Source: Immersiella caudata
Taxonomy: Eukaryota; Ascomycota; Sordariomycetes; Sordariales; Lasiosphaeriaceae
Length of the DNA stretch: 64,000 nt
Assembly (NCBI GenBank): GCA_030512335.1
Contig: JAULSU010000008.1
Span: 186,001 to 250,000, forward strand
Direction of reading: 5' to 3'
The translations under genes were made by a program, and so were the position numbers. The notes under the pieces were generated by a model. That model did no database searches and was not told where the DNA came from. It saw only the letters and a program-made list of their open reading frames with translations. Of the stretch, positions 1 to 11,299 are shown piece by piece. How positions within the stretch are numbered: the stretch's first letter is position 1; every line of letters starts with the position of its first letter.

Positions 1-1482
1 CCCCGATGCAGACCGGCTCTTGGCGCGGGCCAGAAAGGCGGCCCAGGGGCAGATTTTGGTCTCACCGTGGCTCAATTCCGGCACGCACTATTAACAAGCC
101 ACACTGCAACAAACATCCCGCTGCTATGTTTGGGGCTTGCTGGACTGCTTGCCCCTTTTTTTGACTGACCCGTGTTCGCCAAAACGACCCGAGTTTGGCC
201 ATTGACCACGAACCCCTGAGGCACAGCACGTGCAACCGAAAAACAGATTTCCGGGTTCGGGGTCCCTCCTTACTGGTACCTTACATAAAGTTGGTATGTA
301 CCTTACGTGGAGTGAAACGGGGACGAGCTCCCCAGACTGTCTGGACATATGGGGTGCTCCACACTCGCTACCTACCTACCGCACCTACATGTAGGCACTG
401 GCCTGACGGTAGAGACCCCGTGGGGAAAGCGAGCGCATCGACACTAGGGCAAAGTAGTCTCATTTGCGTAGGGCTGGCCGTGCTCCACGGTGTCAAGTGT
501 CAGTTTCAGCTATTCGCACGAACGACTCCGATGCAAGTGGACAGGACATGCAGGCATCTATTGGCACTCACCCAATCACATCACTTCGATTTCCAAGAAC
601 ATCACGTTAAACTGTTTGGCATCCCGTGGGTCCACCGACACACGCACCTCTGACCTCGATCGATCCGCTCGAGCACGGACAGCGGAGAATACCGACGGAG
701 GTTAAGCGAGGGTTGTAACGCTGATATCAAGTTCTTGCGCGCGCCATCACCACTACGCTTACTTGAAATCAACTAGTTCACGCGTCTAGGGGTTGCACTT
801 GCAACGCTGTCACCGTCTTGTAGACCCTCTCTGCCGCCGTGCGGCTCGGTTAGCTGCGCCTTGAGCTTATTGAGGCTACCATTGCCCCTCGACGACGCTG
901 CAACACTCCTCTAGACCTCGCATCGAGCCCAGCGGGGAAACCAAGATGACCCGAAGCCGCCACCCGAGGCCTTTTCCTTCCCGTCCCCGAGCTGAAGGCG
1001 TGTCATAGCAGGTCCTAGAAACCCTGGACATCGAGTTTCGTAACTGCGGGCGCTCAGGAGCAGTGCGAAGCTCAACACCAAGCCTAAGCAGCGTGCCGTC
1101 CATCTCAGAAACCTCATAGGTCACTGTCACGGCCAGGCGCGAGTCAACGCTCAGAGAACGGACGGCTGGCCCTGCGGCTGGGCCAATATTGTGTAAGCGA
1201 ACCAGAGTTCAAGCTCCAGCTGCGAATCTGGGGGTCAGTTCGTCGGCAAACCTCAGACCCTCGGGCCTGCGGTACCTTTGTAGGCATCAAGATAGGAAAC
1301 TTCTTGAGGGGCACGGGCACAAGAACGTAGAATGCATGTCGGCGATGGCAACATAAAGAGGGGGTTGTGAGACCTCGATTTCCAACGTTTTCTCTCCCTC
1401 ATCCAGACAGACCACGGCGGTCATCATTCATCCAATCATTCACTTACACTCTTTACTCAACATTCTTTGCAACACCAACAAG
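1..1482. other. No supportable gene; upstream region of the peroxidase gene
   Basis: Short open frames exist on both strands, but none shows a recognisable domain, a signal peptide or splice-consistent continuation. The last 120 bases before the peroxidase start are pyrimidine- and CA-rich, as is usual for a filamentous fungal 5' leader. Confidence 0.5.
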
Positions 1483-2562
1483 ATGAAGGCCACCGTCCTC
1501 ATCACCACTCTTTTCAGTTCCTTCGCCATCGCCCACCCCGGCATGGGCGGTGTGCTAGAGGACATCAAGCAGCTCACCAGACGCCAATTCCAGCCCTCCA
1601 CCGAGCTTCTCGGCGACCTCAAGACACTACCCAACAACGCCCTCTCCACCACGGGTGCTGCCATCAAGGCCATCCTCCAGGGAACAGGCAACCCCATCAA
1701 CACCAACACCTTCTACACGGCGCCAGCCGGCGGCCGCGACGCTCAGGCCTGCCGCGCCGACCGTTGCTGCATCTGGAAGTACATTGCCAACGACATGCGC
1801 GCCGTCTTCCTCCAGAACGGTCAATGCACCAACGCCGCCCGTCAGGCCATTCGCATCGGTTTCCATGATGCCGCCACTTGGACCAAGACCACCCCCGTAG
1901 GCCAGGGCGGAGCCGACGGCTCCCTCCTCCTCAGCAACGGTGCCGGCAATGCCAAGGAGATGAACCGCGGCGAAAACGCCGCCATGGCCCCGACCGCCGC
2001 CATCTTCATCAGCTGGTGGAACACCTACAAAAACTACGGCGTCACCATGGCAGATCTCATCCAGTTCGGCGCCAAAGTCGCCGCCGGTTCCTGCCCCGGC
2101 GGCCCACGCATCCGCGCCTTTGTTGGCCGTGTTGACAACCCCAACGCTAACCCCCAGGGCCTGCTCCCCGGCCCCGGCTCCAACGCCTCCTTCATCATCA
2201 CCATGTTTGGCGCCAAGACCGTCGCCCCCGGCGGCATCGTCGCCCTCCTCGGCGCTCACACCGCCTCCCGTCAGACCAGCGTCGCCGGTGCGCCCCAGGA
2301 TTCCACTCCCGGCAGGTGGGATCTGAACTACTTCTCTGAGACGACCAGCACTACACCTACCAACTTGGTTCGATTCCCCAGCGACATCAACATTGCCAAT
2401 GACCCCACCACGTCGCCTGTCTGGAACCAGTTCAAAACTAACAAGGCGGCTTGGGATACGGCCTACGCTGGAGAGTATATCCGCATGTCGCTCATGGGAT
2501 TCAATGACATCAATGGCATGGTGGAGTGCACCAAGTCTTTGCCCTCTGTTGTTCCCCTCTAG
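1483..2562 (+). CDS. Secreted class II-type heme peroxidase (ligninase-like)
   Basis: A predicted extracellular heme peroxidase that would oxidise aromatic or phenolic substrates with hydrogen peroxide. It is 359 residues in one exon, in the usual size range of fungal class II peroxidases. Residues 1-17 form a signal peptide, followed by a possible Arg-Arg pro-site (LTRRQF). The distal heme site is visible as RIGFHDAATW, giving the catalytic Arg and His and a calcium-ligand Asp. The proximal heme ligand lies in LLGAHTAS. A Cys-rich stretch with CRADRCC near residue 85 fits the family's disulfides. I do not see enough to choose between lignin-, manganese- or generic-peroxidase specificity. The start is the first Met and directly precedes the signal peptide. 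Ascomycetes carry such genes less commonly than white-rot fungi. Confidence 0.9.
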   Translation: MKATVLITTLFSSFAIAHPGMGGVLEDIKQLTRRQFQPSTELLGDLKTLPNNALSTTGAAIKAILQGTGNPINTNTFYTAPAGGRDAQACRADRCCIWKYIANDMRAVFLQNGQCTNAARQAIRIGFHDAATWTKTTPVGQGGADGSLLLSNGAGNAKEMNRGENAAMAPTAAIFISWWNTYKNYGVTMADLIQFGAKVAAGSCPGGPRIRAFVGRVDNPNANPQGLLPGPGSNASFIITMFGAKTVAPGGIVALLGAHTASRQTSVAGAPQDSTPGRWDLNYFSETTSTTPTNLVRFPSDINIANDPTTSPVWNQFKTNKAAWDTAYAGEYIRMSLMGFNDINGMVECTKSLPSVVPL

Positions 2563-3017
2563 ATGGCTCTGGGTGATACCGGCCTCTGGAGTTGGAGAGC
2601 GCGGGGAAAAGGGGGAAATACACGGGGGGACGGTTCGGATTTATGTCTTTGATGATCTTTGCATTCATGATCTTTTTTCTGGAAGCTCATACTCCGGTGC
2701 CTTTTGTCTTTTCATGGCCCGGGGCATTGTAGATACCTCATCTTTTCGCTTCTTTCGCTCTCTCCAGTACTCCATCAGGTAGGCTTGCCTGCTGATGTAG
2801 CGGAGTGATGCTCTCTCTAGGGGGTTTGATCCTTTTTTTTTTCTCAAGTGCTATATGTTTGTAGTCAAGCTTTCGAGACATATAGCACTCAACATGACAT
2901 TTTTGGTACCCCTCTCAGATCATTACTACGTAGGAACATTTGCATTTCAGAAAATTACTGTCTTGTGTAATCGGAGACACATGCACATCATCTTCTAGCA
3001 TCAGCAACGACCCCCGG
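2563..3017. other. 3' flank of the peroxidase gene; no gene seen
   Basis: Likely 3' untranslated region and intergenic spacer. It is T-rich and AT-richer than the flanking coding sequence, with no supportable reading frame. Confidence 0.4.
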
Positions 3018-3370
3018 TTAGTCTACCCTCTGTCTCACACCGTCCCTAAAGCAGAGAAAACCCGCCCCCGTCCAGTATCTCCCCAAAGCCCAGCCCAAAA
3101 GCGATAGAGACCCCGGCTGAAGCCCCCTTGCAATCTCGGAGATGATGAGGACGTCGTAGGTCACCCCGGCAATGGCAAACTCTGCGAGCCCAGGACACGG
3201 CAGGTATTCGGGGAGGTAGCGGAGCAAGTGCAGTGCGACGGGCCAGTTTTCGCCGCGCTCCGAGGGGATGCATTCACCGTGTGGCAGGGGGCAGGGCAAG
3301 GTCTCAAAGTCGAGGATGATGTCCATTGTCACCCAGCACACGATGATGGTTACGATGTCGATGACATGTT
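3018..3370 (-). pseudogene. Gene fragment, C-terminal part of an unrecognised protein
   Basis: The minus-strand frame reads protein-like sequence for about 115 residues, beginning just after a good splice acceptor (ttttccag near 3371) and ending at a stop at 3018. It has a hydrophobic start (HVIDIVTIIVCWVTMDIILDF) and a second apolar segment (LAEFAIAGVTYDVLIISEIA), suggesting a membrane or membrane-associated protein. No convincing upstream exon with a matching donor and start codon could be assembled from 3372-3560, so it is probably truncated. The opposite strand immediately after holds another fragment. Family unknown. Confidence 0.3.
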
Positions 3371-3558
3371 TTTTGACCCTGGAAAATAGGGGATGGGCAT
3401 GATAGTCTGCGGTGTTTGGGGCCGGAGACTAGAAGGGTGATCATGTTGAGGGGGAATTGGTGAAAAGGGGGGCGACATTGGCGGTGAGGATGCGGAGGGG
3501 GCAACCGTTTCCGGGGGAATCGCCGCTCGTTTGGACGATACTGGGCGAGAAGGGCTAG

Positions 3559-3843
3559 ATTCTACTGGTGAGCCCTGGAGGGCCGGCGTTGAATGCGACG
3601 GCTTATAGCAAGCCGTTGACGATCGAGGTGCATGACTTTGAGATGGATCAAGTTAAGGTAGTCGAGTGGAAGTGGGAGGACTGGCAAGAGGAGCTGCCGC
3701 TGCTGGCAAAGAACGTTGAGGCCTTGTATGAGGCTTTCGCTGAGGGCGACGAGTCGCAGTATCCTACCTTTAGGGATGCGCTGAAGCGTCACAGCCAGCT
3801 CGAGGAGGTCATGACAGGATGGAAACCGGAGCGGGGAAATTGA
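3559..3843 (+). pseudogene. Gene fragment, possibly the C-terminus of a Gfo/Idh/MocA-type oxidoreductase
   Basis: About 94 residues of protein-like sequence follow directly after an in-frame stop, with no ATG at the start, so the N-terminal part is missing. The acidic, Trp-rich end (VVEWKWEDWQEELPLL, then TFRDALKRHSQLEEV) resembles the C-terminal helix region of fungal NAD(P)-dependent Gfo/Idh/MocA oxidoreductases, where a similar Lys-Arg-His segment follows the substrate domain. That resemblance is from memory of the family and is weak. A relic of a larger gene is the simplest reading. Confidence 0.3.
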
Positions 3844-4905
3844 ACGGGAAATCTGGACCACAGAGAGACCTACCGCATGCGAAATGAAGAGACAAGCTGA
3901 GCGCCCTAGCACTTTACCAACTTTTGAACATGGATAATAACACCGGAGACTCATACTCTTGACCGGGTGGGTTTGGACCGGGTCTGTCAGCAACTTACGC
4001 ATCTCATCTTTCGACCGCTCAAAAGGCTCTCGTGTTCGTCTTCCTCCCTCCTCTTGTTGTTGTCAATTATATCACGTGGTACATCCGATCAGCGTCAATG
4101 CGGCACGCACGGGATGTTGAAGGTGAGATTGCGGTCAGATCTCCATAGATCCGGATACAGTCCCCCTTAATAGCTCAAATGAAACGTCAAAATCCGTGTA
4201 AACAGTAAGCTGCGAGGTTCTCGAACGGCTGGTAATGAAGGAATCCTGCCAGGTGGAACAGCGCATATACTTGGCGGGTCTTATGCCGTATCATGTTCTT
4301 TCGTTGATGTTCTTAAACAAATTGAGAGAACGGAATATGTGCGGGTCCACTATCCGGGTCAACTACCGTAACAGTCCACCCTACGACCCAAGACCATGCC
4401 TTGAGCGCTTGCCAGTTACATTACCCTCCACCTATGCGAAATGCGGGTAAGGCGATTGGGTCGTTCGCACTCGATGCCCTCCAGTGGAGCGCCTTGTAGA
4501 TGTTGGCTGCAGATTGATTGGTAGTACAGAGCAGATTTCCCGGGATCTGACGGGCCCCAGCAGCAATCAGCCGGTTTGGTTCGGGACCACAGAGCCGTGA
4601 TGTGACACAAACCCAAGCTTGCGATCCTTCAGGAGTTCGGCTGCGTGTGCACCTAATTTGCAACTTATATCCCATAACTGGGGCACAGTTGCCGAACCAC
4701 CTGCCTTGCAAACATTAGATGCAAGTCATCCTGGAGTATCAACATCACTATCGCTTGGGCATATTCCTAATCTGAACTCCGCCCACTACGCGATGACCAT
4801 GCATCCAGGATGTCGGGCAGTGCGTGTATAACTTGGGCCCTCTGCCCCAGGTTCTTGGGACGCCCCGGTCTCGTCTGCTGTGGACCAAGGCGCCTAGAAG
4901 TCAAG
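3844..4905. other. Intergenic; no gene seen
   Basis: About 1 kb upstream of the tyrosinase gene. Only short, domain-less frames occur on either strand. Confidence 0.4.
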
Positions 4906-6260
4906 ATGTTTTCTCACCTAGTACTTGCCGCCGCAGCCTTTGCCAACCGAGCCTTCGCTGCGCCTGACGCGGTCGATGAGCTGGCAATGGCATCTCTCCC
5001 CAAGCTACGAGAGTGGCTTGCCAAGAACCCCCAGGGTAACTGCACACTGGAGAATACCATCCGACGCAAGGAATGGTAAGTCAGCTTCGACAAATCCTCT
5101 CTAGACCCATGCTGATGTCGCTCAGGGGCGATCTGTCAAATCCAGAACGCCGGGCATACATCGATGCTGTCCTGTGTCTCCAGTCCAAGCCTCCCTTGAC
5201 GGCGCACCAGGCGCCAGGCGCAAAGAGCCGCTTTGACGACTACGTTGTCGTCCACGTCCAGCAAACCAACAGGAACCATGGATCTGTAGGTTGACGCCAT
5301 CCGTGAAATGCCCCGCTGTCTCGGCCCTTCCCCTGCCCCCTTCCACTTCCCCCTTTTTCCACTTCCCCCTTTTCATTCCCCTTTCTACTTCCCCCCTTCC
5401 AATCTCCCTTGCGCCGATACCTCCTGACCACCGCCTAGACCTTCTTCCTCCCATGGCACCGCCTCTATATCCATCACTACGAGGAAGCCCTCCGCGCAGA
5501 GTGCGGCTACACGGGCTACCAACCCTACTGGAACTGGGGCCGCTACGCCCACGACCCCGAGTCCAACCCCCTCTTCAACGGCGACGAATACTCCATGTCA
5601 GGCAACGGTGCCCCCGTCCCCCATACCGGCATCACCTTCCCCGGCGCCCCCGCCCCGTTCAGCACCATCCCCCCCGGCACCGGCGGCGGCTGTGTCACCA
5701 CCGGCCCCTTCGCCAACATGTCTGTCAACCTCGGGCCGCTCGCACCCAGCCTCAAACTCCCCGAGATTCACAAGAACCCCCAGGCCGATGGCTTCGGCCA
5801 CAACCCGCGCTGTCTCCGTCGCGATCTGAACAAGCACTCTGCCGCCGTCACCACCACAAACCACACCTACGACTTGATCACACAGAACAAGGACGCCCAC
5901 TGGTTCCAAACCGTCATGGAAGGCCAATTTGATCAGGGAAAATACGGCGTCCACTCCGGAGGTCACTACACCGTATCTGGCGACCCCGCAGGGGATTTTT
6001 ACGTGTCTCCGGGAGATCCTGTGTTTTGGCTGCACCATGCGAATATTGATCGGGTCTGGTGGATTTGGCAGTTGCAGGACTTGGAGAGGAGGTTGGTCGA
6101 GGTGAGTCACACGATGACCATGAGGAACAACCCGCCGTCGGTGAATGGGACGTTGGAGGATGTGAATAATTTGGGGGTGTTGGCGGGGGATGTGTTGACG
6201 AGAGATTTGATGAGTACGATGGGGGGGATGGGTGGGAAGTTGTGTTATGTTTATGAGTGA
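4906..6260 (+). CDS. Secreted tyrosinase (type 3 copper monooxygenase)
   Basis: Tyrosinase-domain enzyme of 383 residues, expected to hydroxylate or oxidise phenolic side chains with molecular oxygen. Three exons fit: 4906-5075, 5126-5285 and 5439-6260. Residues 1-18 look like a signal peptide. The CuA site is assembled across intron 2: NHGS at the end of exon 2, then TFFLPWHR and IHHYEE at the start of exon 3. The CuB site shows GVHSGGHY and WLHHANIDRVWW. No long C-terminal shielding domain is present, so this is the short form. Intron 2 is unusually long (153 bases) and is filled with imperfect CTTCCCCC-type pyrimidine repeats. In ustiloxin- and phomopsin-type RiPP clusters a tyrosinase acts on core tyrosines. 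Here a Tyr-rich RiPP-like precursor lies 5 kb away, but a link is inference. Confidence 0.9.
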
Positions 6261-6391
6261 GCTGTGCAGAGTGAGCTGTGATAGGGGTGAGGATAGGAGG
6301 TGGTGGTATGGTTGATTGGTGTTATGAGCTCATGATGTCCCGATTGAAAGTCACTTAAATTGACGACGTGATGATTCTGTTCCGTTTCAGT

Positions 6392-8525
6392 TCAGATGAG
6401 GTTGGTATCTCTCCTTCTCGCGTTTTGCCCCGCGTACGAGTCACCACCCCAAGCCGACAAGAACGCCTCAACAGGCTCCACCACGCCTTCCCAGACTGCG
6501 TGCATAAATGAAATGCTCTCGAGGTCAGGGGCGTCAAACGAGCAGAGGATGCACCGCCGTATAGCGTCGGCCAGATTGAAGCCAAACTCCTCCTCGACCC
6601 GCTTTTGCCAGCGTAGAGCCGTGCAGAGATCTGTCGAGTCATTGGGCTTCCCAGTTGCGCTGTTAAGGTATTCCTGCCGCCATGGCTGCCGTTCGAGGGT
6701 GTCCCCGAAGAGGAGCTCCATCAGGAGGACGCCAACGGTGAAGAGTAAGGTGCGTGCGGAGGTTCCTGCCGCTGGGCTTGTTCCCCCTGCCATTGGGGAT
6801 ATTGACTTGCAAGACCTGAATGCCGGGTCAAGAGTGGAGTGGACGAGAAACATGCCCCAGTGGCCGTCGCTGGCTGCACGGAGAAGAAGTGTGTCAGACT
6901 TTTGCCAGGTCGGCGACATCCATGGTGTTGGGCCAAGCGCGAGGAGGGTTATGAGCATTGAGTGGCCTGCTCGCATGCGGGAATACCTCGAGGGCGTTTT
7001 GAGGACGAAGCAGTTCAGCTTCTCTGTCTCGATGTTGTTTCTATCTGGCCAGGCGTCCATCCAAAGGCGGACGCCCTGGTGCGGACCGAGGAATCCGAGG
7101 CTGTTGTCTTGGCTACCGTCCGCATCATAGTTGGTGATGACGTCACAGACCTCCTGGATAGACATATGCGGCGCCGGAGTGTTGCTTGCGGCAGCAACTG
7201 CTGACTGTGATGCTTTGGAAACATCTGGTTCTTCAGGGGGCACGTTGAGATCAGAAACAAACATGACAGTTCGCGGTCCTGCCGCCCGTGGGATCACGGT
7301 ATCTATGTCCCGTTGCCTAGAGAGAGAGACCGATCAGGTTAGCATCCCCGAGGCTAGTGATTTATCAGGGTTGTTTGACTCACCAAGTGGAGGAACCTGG
7401 AGAGCTTGATGATTTCCGATGGGAGCGACGGAAGATATCCGGAAACCTGGACCGAGAGCTTGTTGAGGTTGCTGTGTTTGTCTTTGCCCCTGTCGGCAGT
7501 GAGGTGGTGGAAATGACAAGTGTTTGTATGGTCTTCTTTCCCTTGACCTTCAAGTTTTGGAGGCGGTTTTTCATGCTGAGGGTGGAACCGAGATCGGAAA
7601 CCATCTCCAACTGAGACCGAGGGGACAACGTACTCGGCGCCGCCGGCGTGCTGAGGAGAGCTTCAGGCCTGACTGAAATAAGCCCCCCATATTTTTCCTT
7701 GACGAAAAGATCCAGGTGGAAGGCTGGCTCTATCTGCGTCCCTCTACACCCTCGCACCGTGAGACCGAAGCGATGACCTGAGGTGCACATGCAGCGCCAC
7801 TGTAATTGTAGGCTTTGATAAAGCATTGTGCCATGTTGCTGTAATGTCATCATTAATCTCAACCTTCCCATAGATCTTCGGCTTGCTGGTCTCGCCGTCG
7901 AGGAACCGGAAATTCGGGAGGCCCGGTCCAAAAAATCGTACAGGGCCGAGTTCTTGTCTCTGATTCCAGCTATCAGGCTGTCCTTTCGGTGTGAGAAGCT
8001 GATCTTGAGCCGAAACATCTCCTTTTCGACGACAGACTTCGACGCCTTAGGGTTGGAGGCCACGGCCTGGGGGTTGATGTCAGCGGGCTGAGCTATGAGT
8101 CGTACAGCTTGCAGCGCTCAAAGAAAGTTATTAGCTCCTACTTTGTCGATCCGTAGGAGACTGTGCAGCCTAGTCAGCGCGATGCTGATATTGGTCATTT
8201 CTTTGATGAACCAGCCATAGTACCGGGGCTGAATGGTTCGTCTGAGCTCAGCTTGGATCAGTGGGTCGTGCCATAAGGCCCGATTTCGATCGTCAAGGAG
8301 CCGCTCCTTGGTCTCTTCGTCAATCTCCAGCGGGGCGAGGAGAATTTGCAAGTTTTGTGAAAAAGCGATGTGCTCTCTTTCGAGGGCAAAGACGAAGTCC
8401 TCGAATTCGGTTTCGAATCGCCACCACGTTCGCAAGTCGCCGAAGAGCTTCCGCAGATCCACTGCCGTCTCGAAAAGGATGGGAAAACCCCCCAACACAA
8501 CGCCAGCAATCTCAAAGCCAGACAT
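6392..8525 (-). CDS. DUF7580-type fungal protein (candidate incompatibility-associated)
   Basis: Protein of 670 residues with three exons: 8525-8142, 8087-7384 and 7316-6392. The N-terminus (MSGFEIAGVVLGGFPILF) is the apolar helix common to fungal HeLo-like and DUF7580 proteins. A helical region follows with a Trp-rich stretch (DLRTWWRFETEF) and a Cys pair after Trp (WRCMCTSGHRF). The C-terminal third has the remnants of a kinase-like fold seen in this family: LITLLALGPTPWMSPTW, then LLFTVGVLLMELLFGDTLE. No catalytic HRD or DFG motif is seen. The family is uncharacterised; its architecture overlaps with fungal allorecognition proteins, so a role there is inference. It shares a 244-base intergenic region with the gene on the other strand. 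Confidence 0.75.
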
Positions 8526-8769
8526 CCTAAGTTTCTGTCCGGTATTCTGGGTTCGCAAAAGATGCGTAGGCGATGTGCGGGTGTTGCGGTGAAAGTCTTG
8601 TTCTGCGGCTGAAAGCGGGGTAAAACATTTCTCTGACAGGCAAGTGCGACTCAAGTGTTCATTGGGCAGCAGCTTGACTGGCGCACCTGACCTAAATCCC
8701 TCAGCTGGTTGTCGCGGGCCATTGCATCGCTTGAAAAGTTTCCCGAGCCACACCGCGACAGTTTAGACC
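8526..8769. promoter_or_regulatory. Shared intergenic region of a divergent gene pair
   Basis: Only 244 bases separate the start codons of the DUF7580-type gene (minus) and the AcuF-type zinc-finger gene (plus), so both promoters must lie here. I cannot define a specific factor site. Confidence 0.4.
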
Positions 8770-10730
8770 ATGGCGTCTACTTCCCCGCCGTCCATTTCGT
8801 TGTTGTCTCGACTCTGCAAGAACCGGTTGATGGAAATTCTCGAGGAGAACCCCATGCTTTCTATAGAACGCTCAACGGAGAACGATGACACCCAGCGTTT
8901 CCTCGGTGCCGTGGAGGATTGCAGAGGTAGGTTCAGTGTTTGGGCGGCCAATCTGGGAGCGTTTCAACCCCCAATATCAAGTAAATCCTTGGATAGCCGA
9001 TTGCGAGACGCCCCACGGATGCGAAGCAGCGTTACGGGGGCTCTAGAACGGATTGGGGGGCTACTAGCTCGAGGTAAGAAACCGTGCACACTCTCGTGTG
9101 TGTGAGAAATGACCCGTGTCTTCCGAGTCGAAGACCAGGCCTAATCTTGTACCTCTAGCACAAATCCTGCTCCAACACGCAATCGGCTTGGACGAACATG
9201 ACGAGTTGGCCGAGAAACTCGAGGCTACACTCTCCGGGATCCGCTCCGCGATTAATCACCTCTTCGCACTCTCCATTCTCATTCGCAGAGAGCGGCCCAA
9301 GGGCCGTCTTCCAGGATCAAACCTCGTCAGTACGCATCCGGACGACAGCCCACACGACATCGTTGGCATCTTGGATAAGTTCCCCAAAGTTCGCGATGCC
9401 CCGTGGCTAGCCCAGAGTTTGGGAAATGCCATCAGTCAACGCCGACGCAACATCCAATACCGACAAGACCATCGCCGCCACTTGGCAGAGATCGGCCAGC
9501 AAGCATTGGACCGGGAGGATGCAGGCAGTACCAAAGCAACAACCTTTCGCGAGGTCGATGACCCCAGCTCGGCCAACGGAGAACCGGATCTTTCGCAGAA
9601 TCGAGTGTCGGTATGCACCTTTGCGACATCATTCATGAGCAGCGCGAGCCAGAGCACCGACATCGGGGGACGCATAGCCGACCTGGACGACATGGTTCTC
9701 GATGGTGTTCGTTTGCGCTACCAAGAGCCCTTTGAGTGCCCCTACTGCCGAACCATCCAGACAGTGGGAAATGTCTTGGAGTGGAGGTAAGTGACAACAC
9801 CTGTGTGCTATTCGTCGCTCGCCTAAAACTCCAAACAGGAACCACGTATTCTCCGACCTCCAGCCGTACATCTGCACTTTCGAGCGCTGCCCATCCGCAT
9901 CTCTTCTCTATTCTGCTCGCCACGAGTGGATGGCACACGAAATGAGCCAGCATAGGAGAAAATGGGCATGTGTGCTCTGCGCGCCGGCCGGTTCTGCGGT
10001 CGACAGTCAGGTGGCTATGACCACTCACCTTCGAGACCTCCACCCGAACGCCGTTACGGAAACCCAGCTACCGGTACTCCTCGAGGCCTGTGAACAAGAC
10101 CAAAAACACTTTGCGCCGAGTTCATGCCCCCTGTGTGAATCGTGGCAGAGTGACCCACCCGCAGGGGAACCTTACCCGGACAATGCCCGCCTCTTCTATC
10201 GACACCTGGGCCATCACCAGCAGCTTCTGGCCCTGGAAGCAATGCCTCTCTACATTGAAGGCCTAGAGGTGGATACTCAAGACGGCGACGAAAGGGGTAC
10301 AGGAAGCGAAGACCCAGAGAGCGAACGCAGCTCAGAGTCGGAGCCTGAGAGCAGTGCAGCACCAATATCAGACGACCAGGAGGTTCACCCAGCAAATGAC
10401 GATCCACTCTCTTCCTCCGATGAAGAAACTAGTGGCCATGGATTTCGTGTCCTCTTCCTCGCCGCTTCTCTCTATGAATTTAACATCAATGGGATAAGAA
10501 TGGAGCGCGGATACCCCTACCTAAAGTACCAGGCGGGTGAGGTATGTGATTGTTCAATAACCACCGTCTTGAGAGTGAGGCGCTCACTGATTCCGTGGCA
10601 GATTTTCGACGTCGTCCATGTGGGCATGATTGGACGCGAAGAATGTTGGCTGGCAAAAAACCAAGACGACTCGAAGAATGTGGTCGGATGGGTCTGGGCG
10701 AAGCACTTTGCTAGGCTCGCAGATTCATGA
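8770..10730 (+). CDS. AcuF-type C2H2 zinc-finger protein with C-terminal SH3-like domain
   Basis: Protein of 587 residues with four exons: 8770-9073, 9159-9786, 9839-10541 and 10602-10730. The middle carries the Cys/His block typical of fungal AcuF-like C2H2 proteins: FECPYCRTIQ and, across intron 2, YICTFERCPS, RHEWMAHE, CVLCAP, HLRDLH and CPLCESW. An acidic Ser/Glu-rich linker (around residues 430-480) precedes a C-terminal SH3-like module split by intron 3: AASLYEFNI, GYPYLKYQAGE, then IFDVVHVG, CWLAKNQDD and VGWVWAKHF. This zinc-finger plus SH3 layout recurs in fungal proteins of unknown role. The N-terminal 200 residues are helical and featureless to me. It is divergent to a DUF7580-type gene, which may indicate co-regulation. 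Confidence 0.75.
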
Positions 10731-10832
10731 CTGTGATCAAGACTTCTCTACCCATTCGAGATGTATAGCTTTCGGCTACGGTAACCATGACTGTGGATGT
10801 TGGAAATGAAGCTGCTTCGATCACTTGCCTCC

Positions 10833-11299
10833 TCAAGCCTCGCACCATCCCACCCTCACACATTTATAAGTCCCCAGCTCGGCAGTGTTCGTCGAGTCCG
10901 AGCCCTCTTCTCCCTTGATCATGTCCCCCACGCAATGCTTCGCATGCCAGAAGCTCACAGTCTTGTTGTCAACCAATTCATACCTCTCCTTGACCGCCAT
11001 GGCCAACTTCCTCCACATAAAGACACAACGCTCCGTGTGGAACCTCTTCGTGTAAATGCTGGAGTACATTCCTGTCATGAGCTCCTCAACGGTTATCTGC
11101 TCCGTCATGTTCTATCCCTTGAACCATGGCGATTGGTGAAGACGGGATATTCGGCCGTGAGAGATAGGTAGTGACACTGCGGAGGGATCCAGCCGCAGAA
11201 CAGGGGCTCCATCTTGTAGCCGCGGGCGACGGTTTGGGCTGAAGAGTCGAGAAATTCTTCATATAAGCTTCCGTCTCTTCCCATCTTCCATGTCCCCAA
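10833..11299 (-). pseudogene. UstYa-family (DUF3328) oxidase remnant with frameshift
   Basis: UstYa-family proteins are membrane-anchored oxidases that install crosslinks in dikaritin-type RiPPs and related metabolites. They are recognised by two His-x-x-His-Cys motifs. The C-terminal part here (from 11108) has HAKHC as the second motif, but HTERC as the first, so one motif His is replaced by Arg. The 65 residues before it (YKMEPLFCGWIPPQCHY, then AEYPVF) lie in another frame. One lost or gained base near 11108-11120 explains the switch. The gap is too small for an intron. No N-terminal membrane helix was found; the 5' end runs into the RiPP-like precursor on the other strand. It is probably non-functional. 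Its location beside the precursor is the main reason to care. Confidence 0.7.

Noticed and set aside
876..1130. Minus-strand frame of 84 residues near the window start
   Set aside because: Looks mildly protein-like but has no motif, splice site or start support.
1627..2259. Long minus-strand frame of 210 residues over the peroxidase gene
   Set aside because: It is antisense to a clear peroxidase and reflects GC-rich third positions; composition is Gly/Ala/Val-rich without domain content.
5598..6110. Minus-strand frame of 170 residues over the tyrosinase gene
   Set aside because: A shadow of the tyrosinase coding strand, no family features.
10797..11171. Plus-strand frame of 124 residues over the UstYa remnant
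   Set aside because: Antisense to a recognisable UstYa motif region; no homology features.
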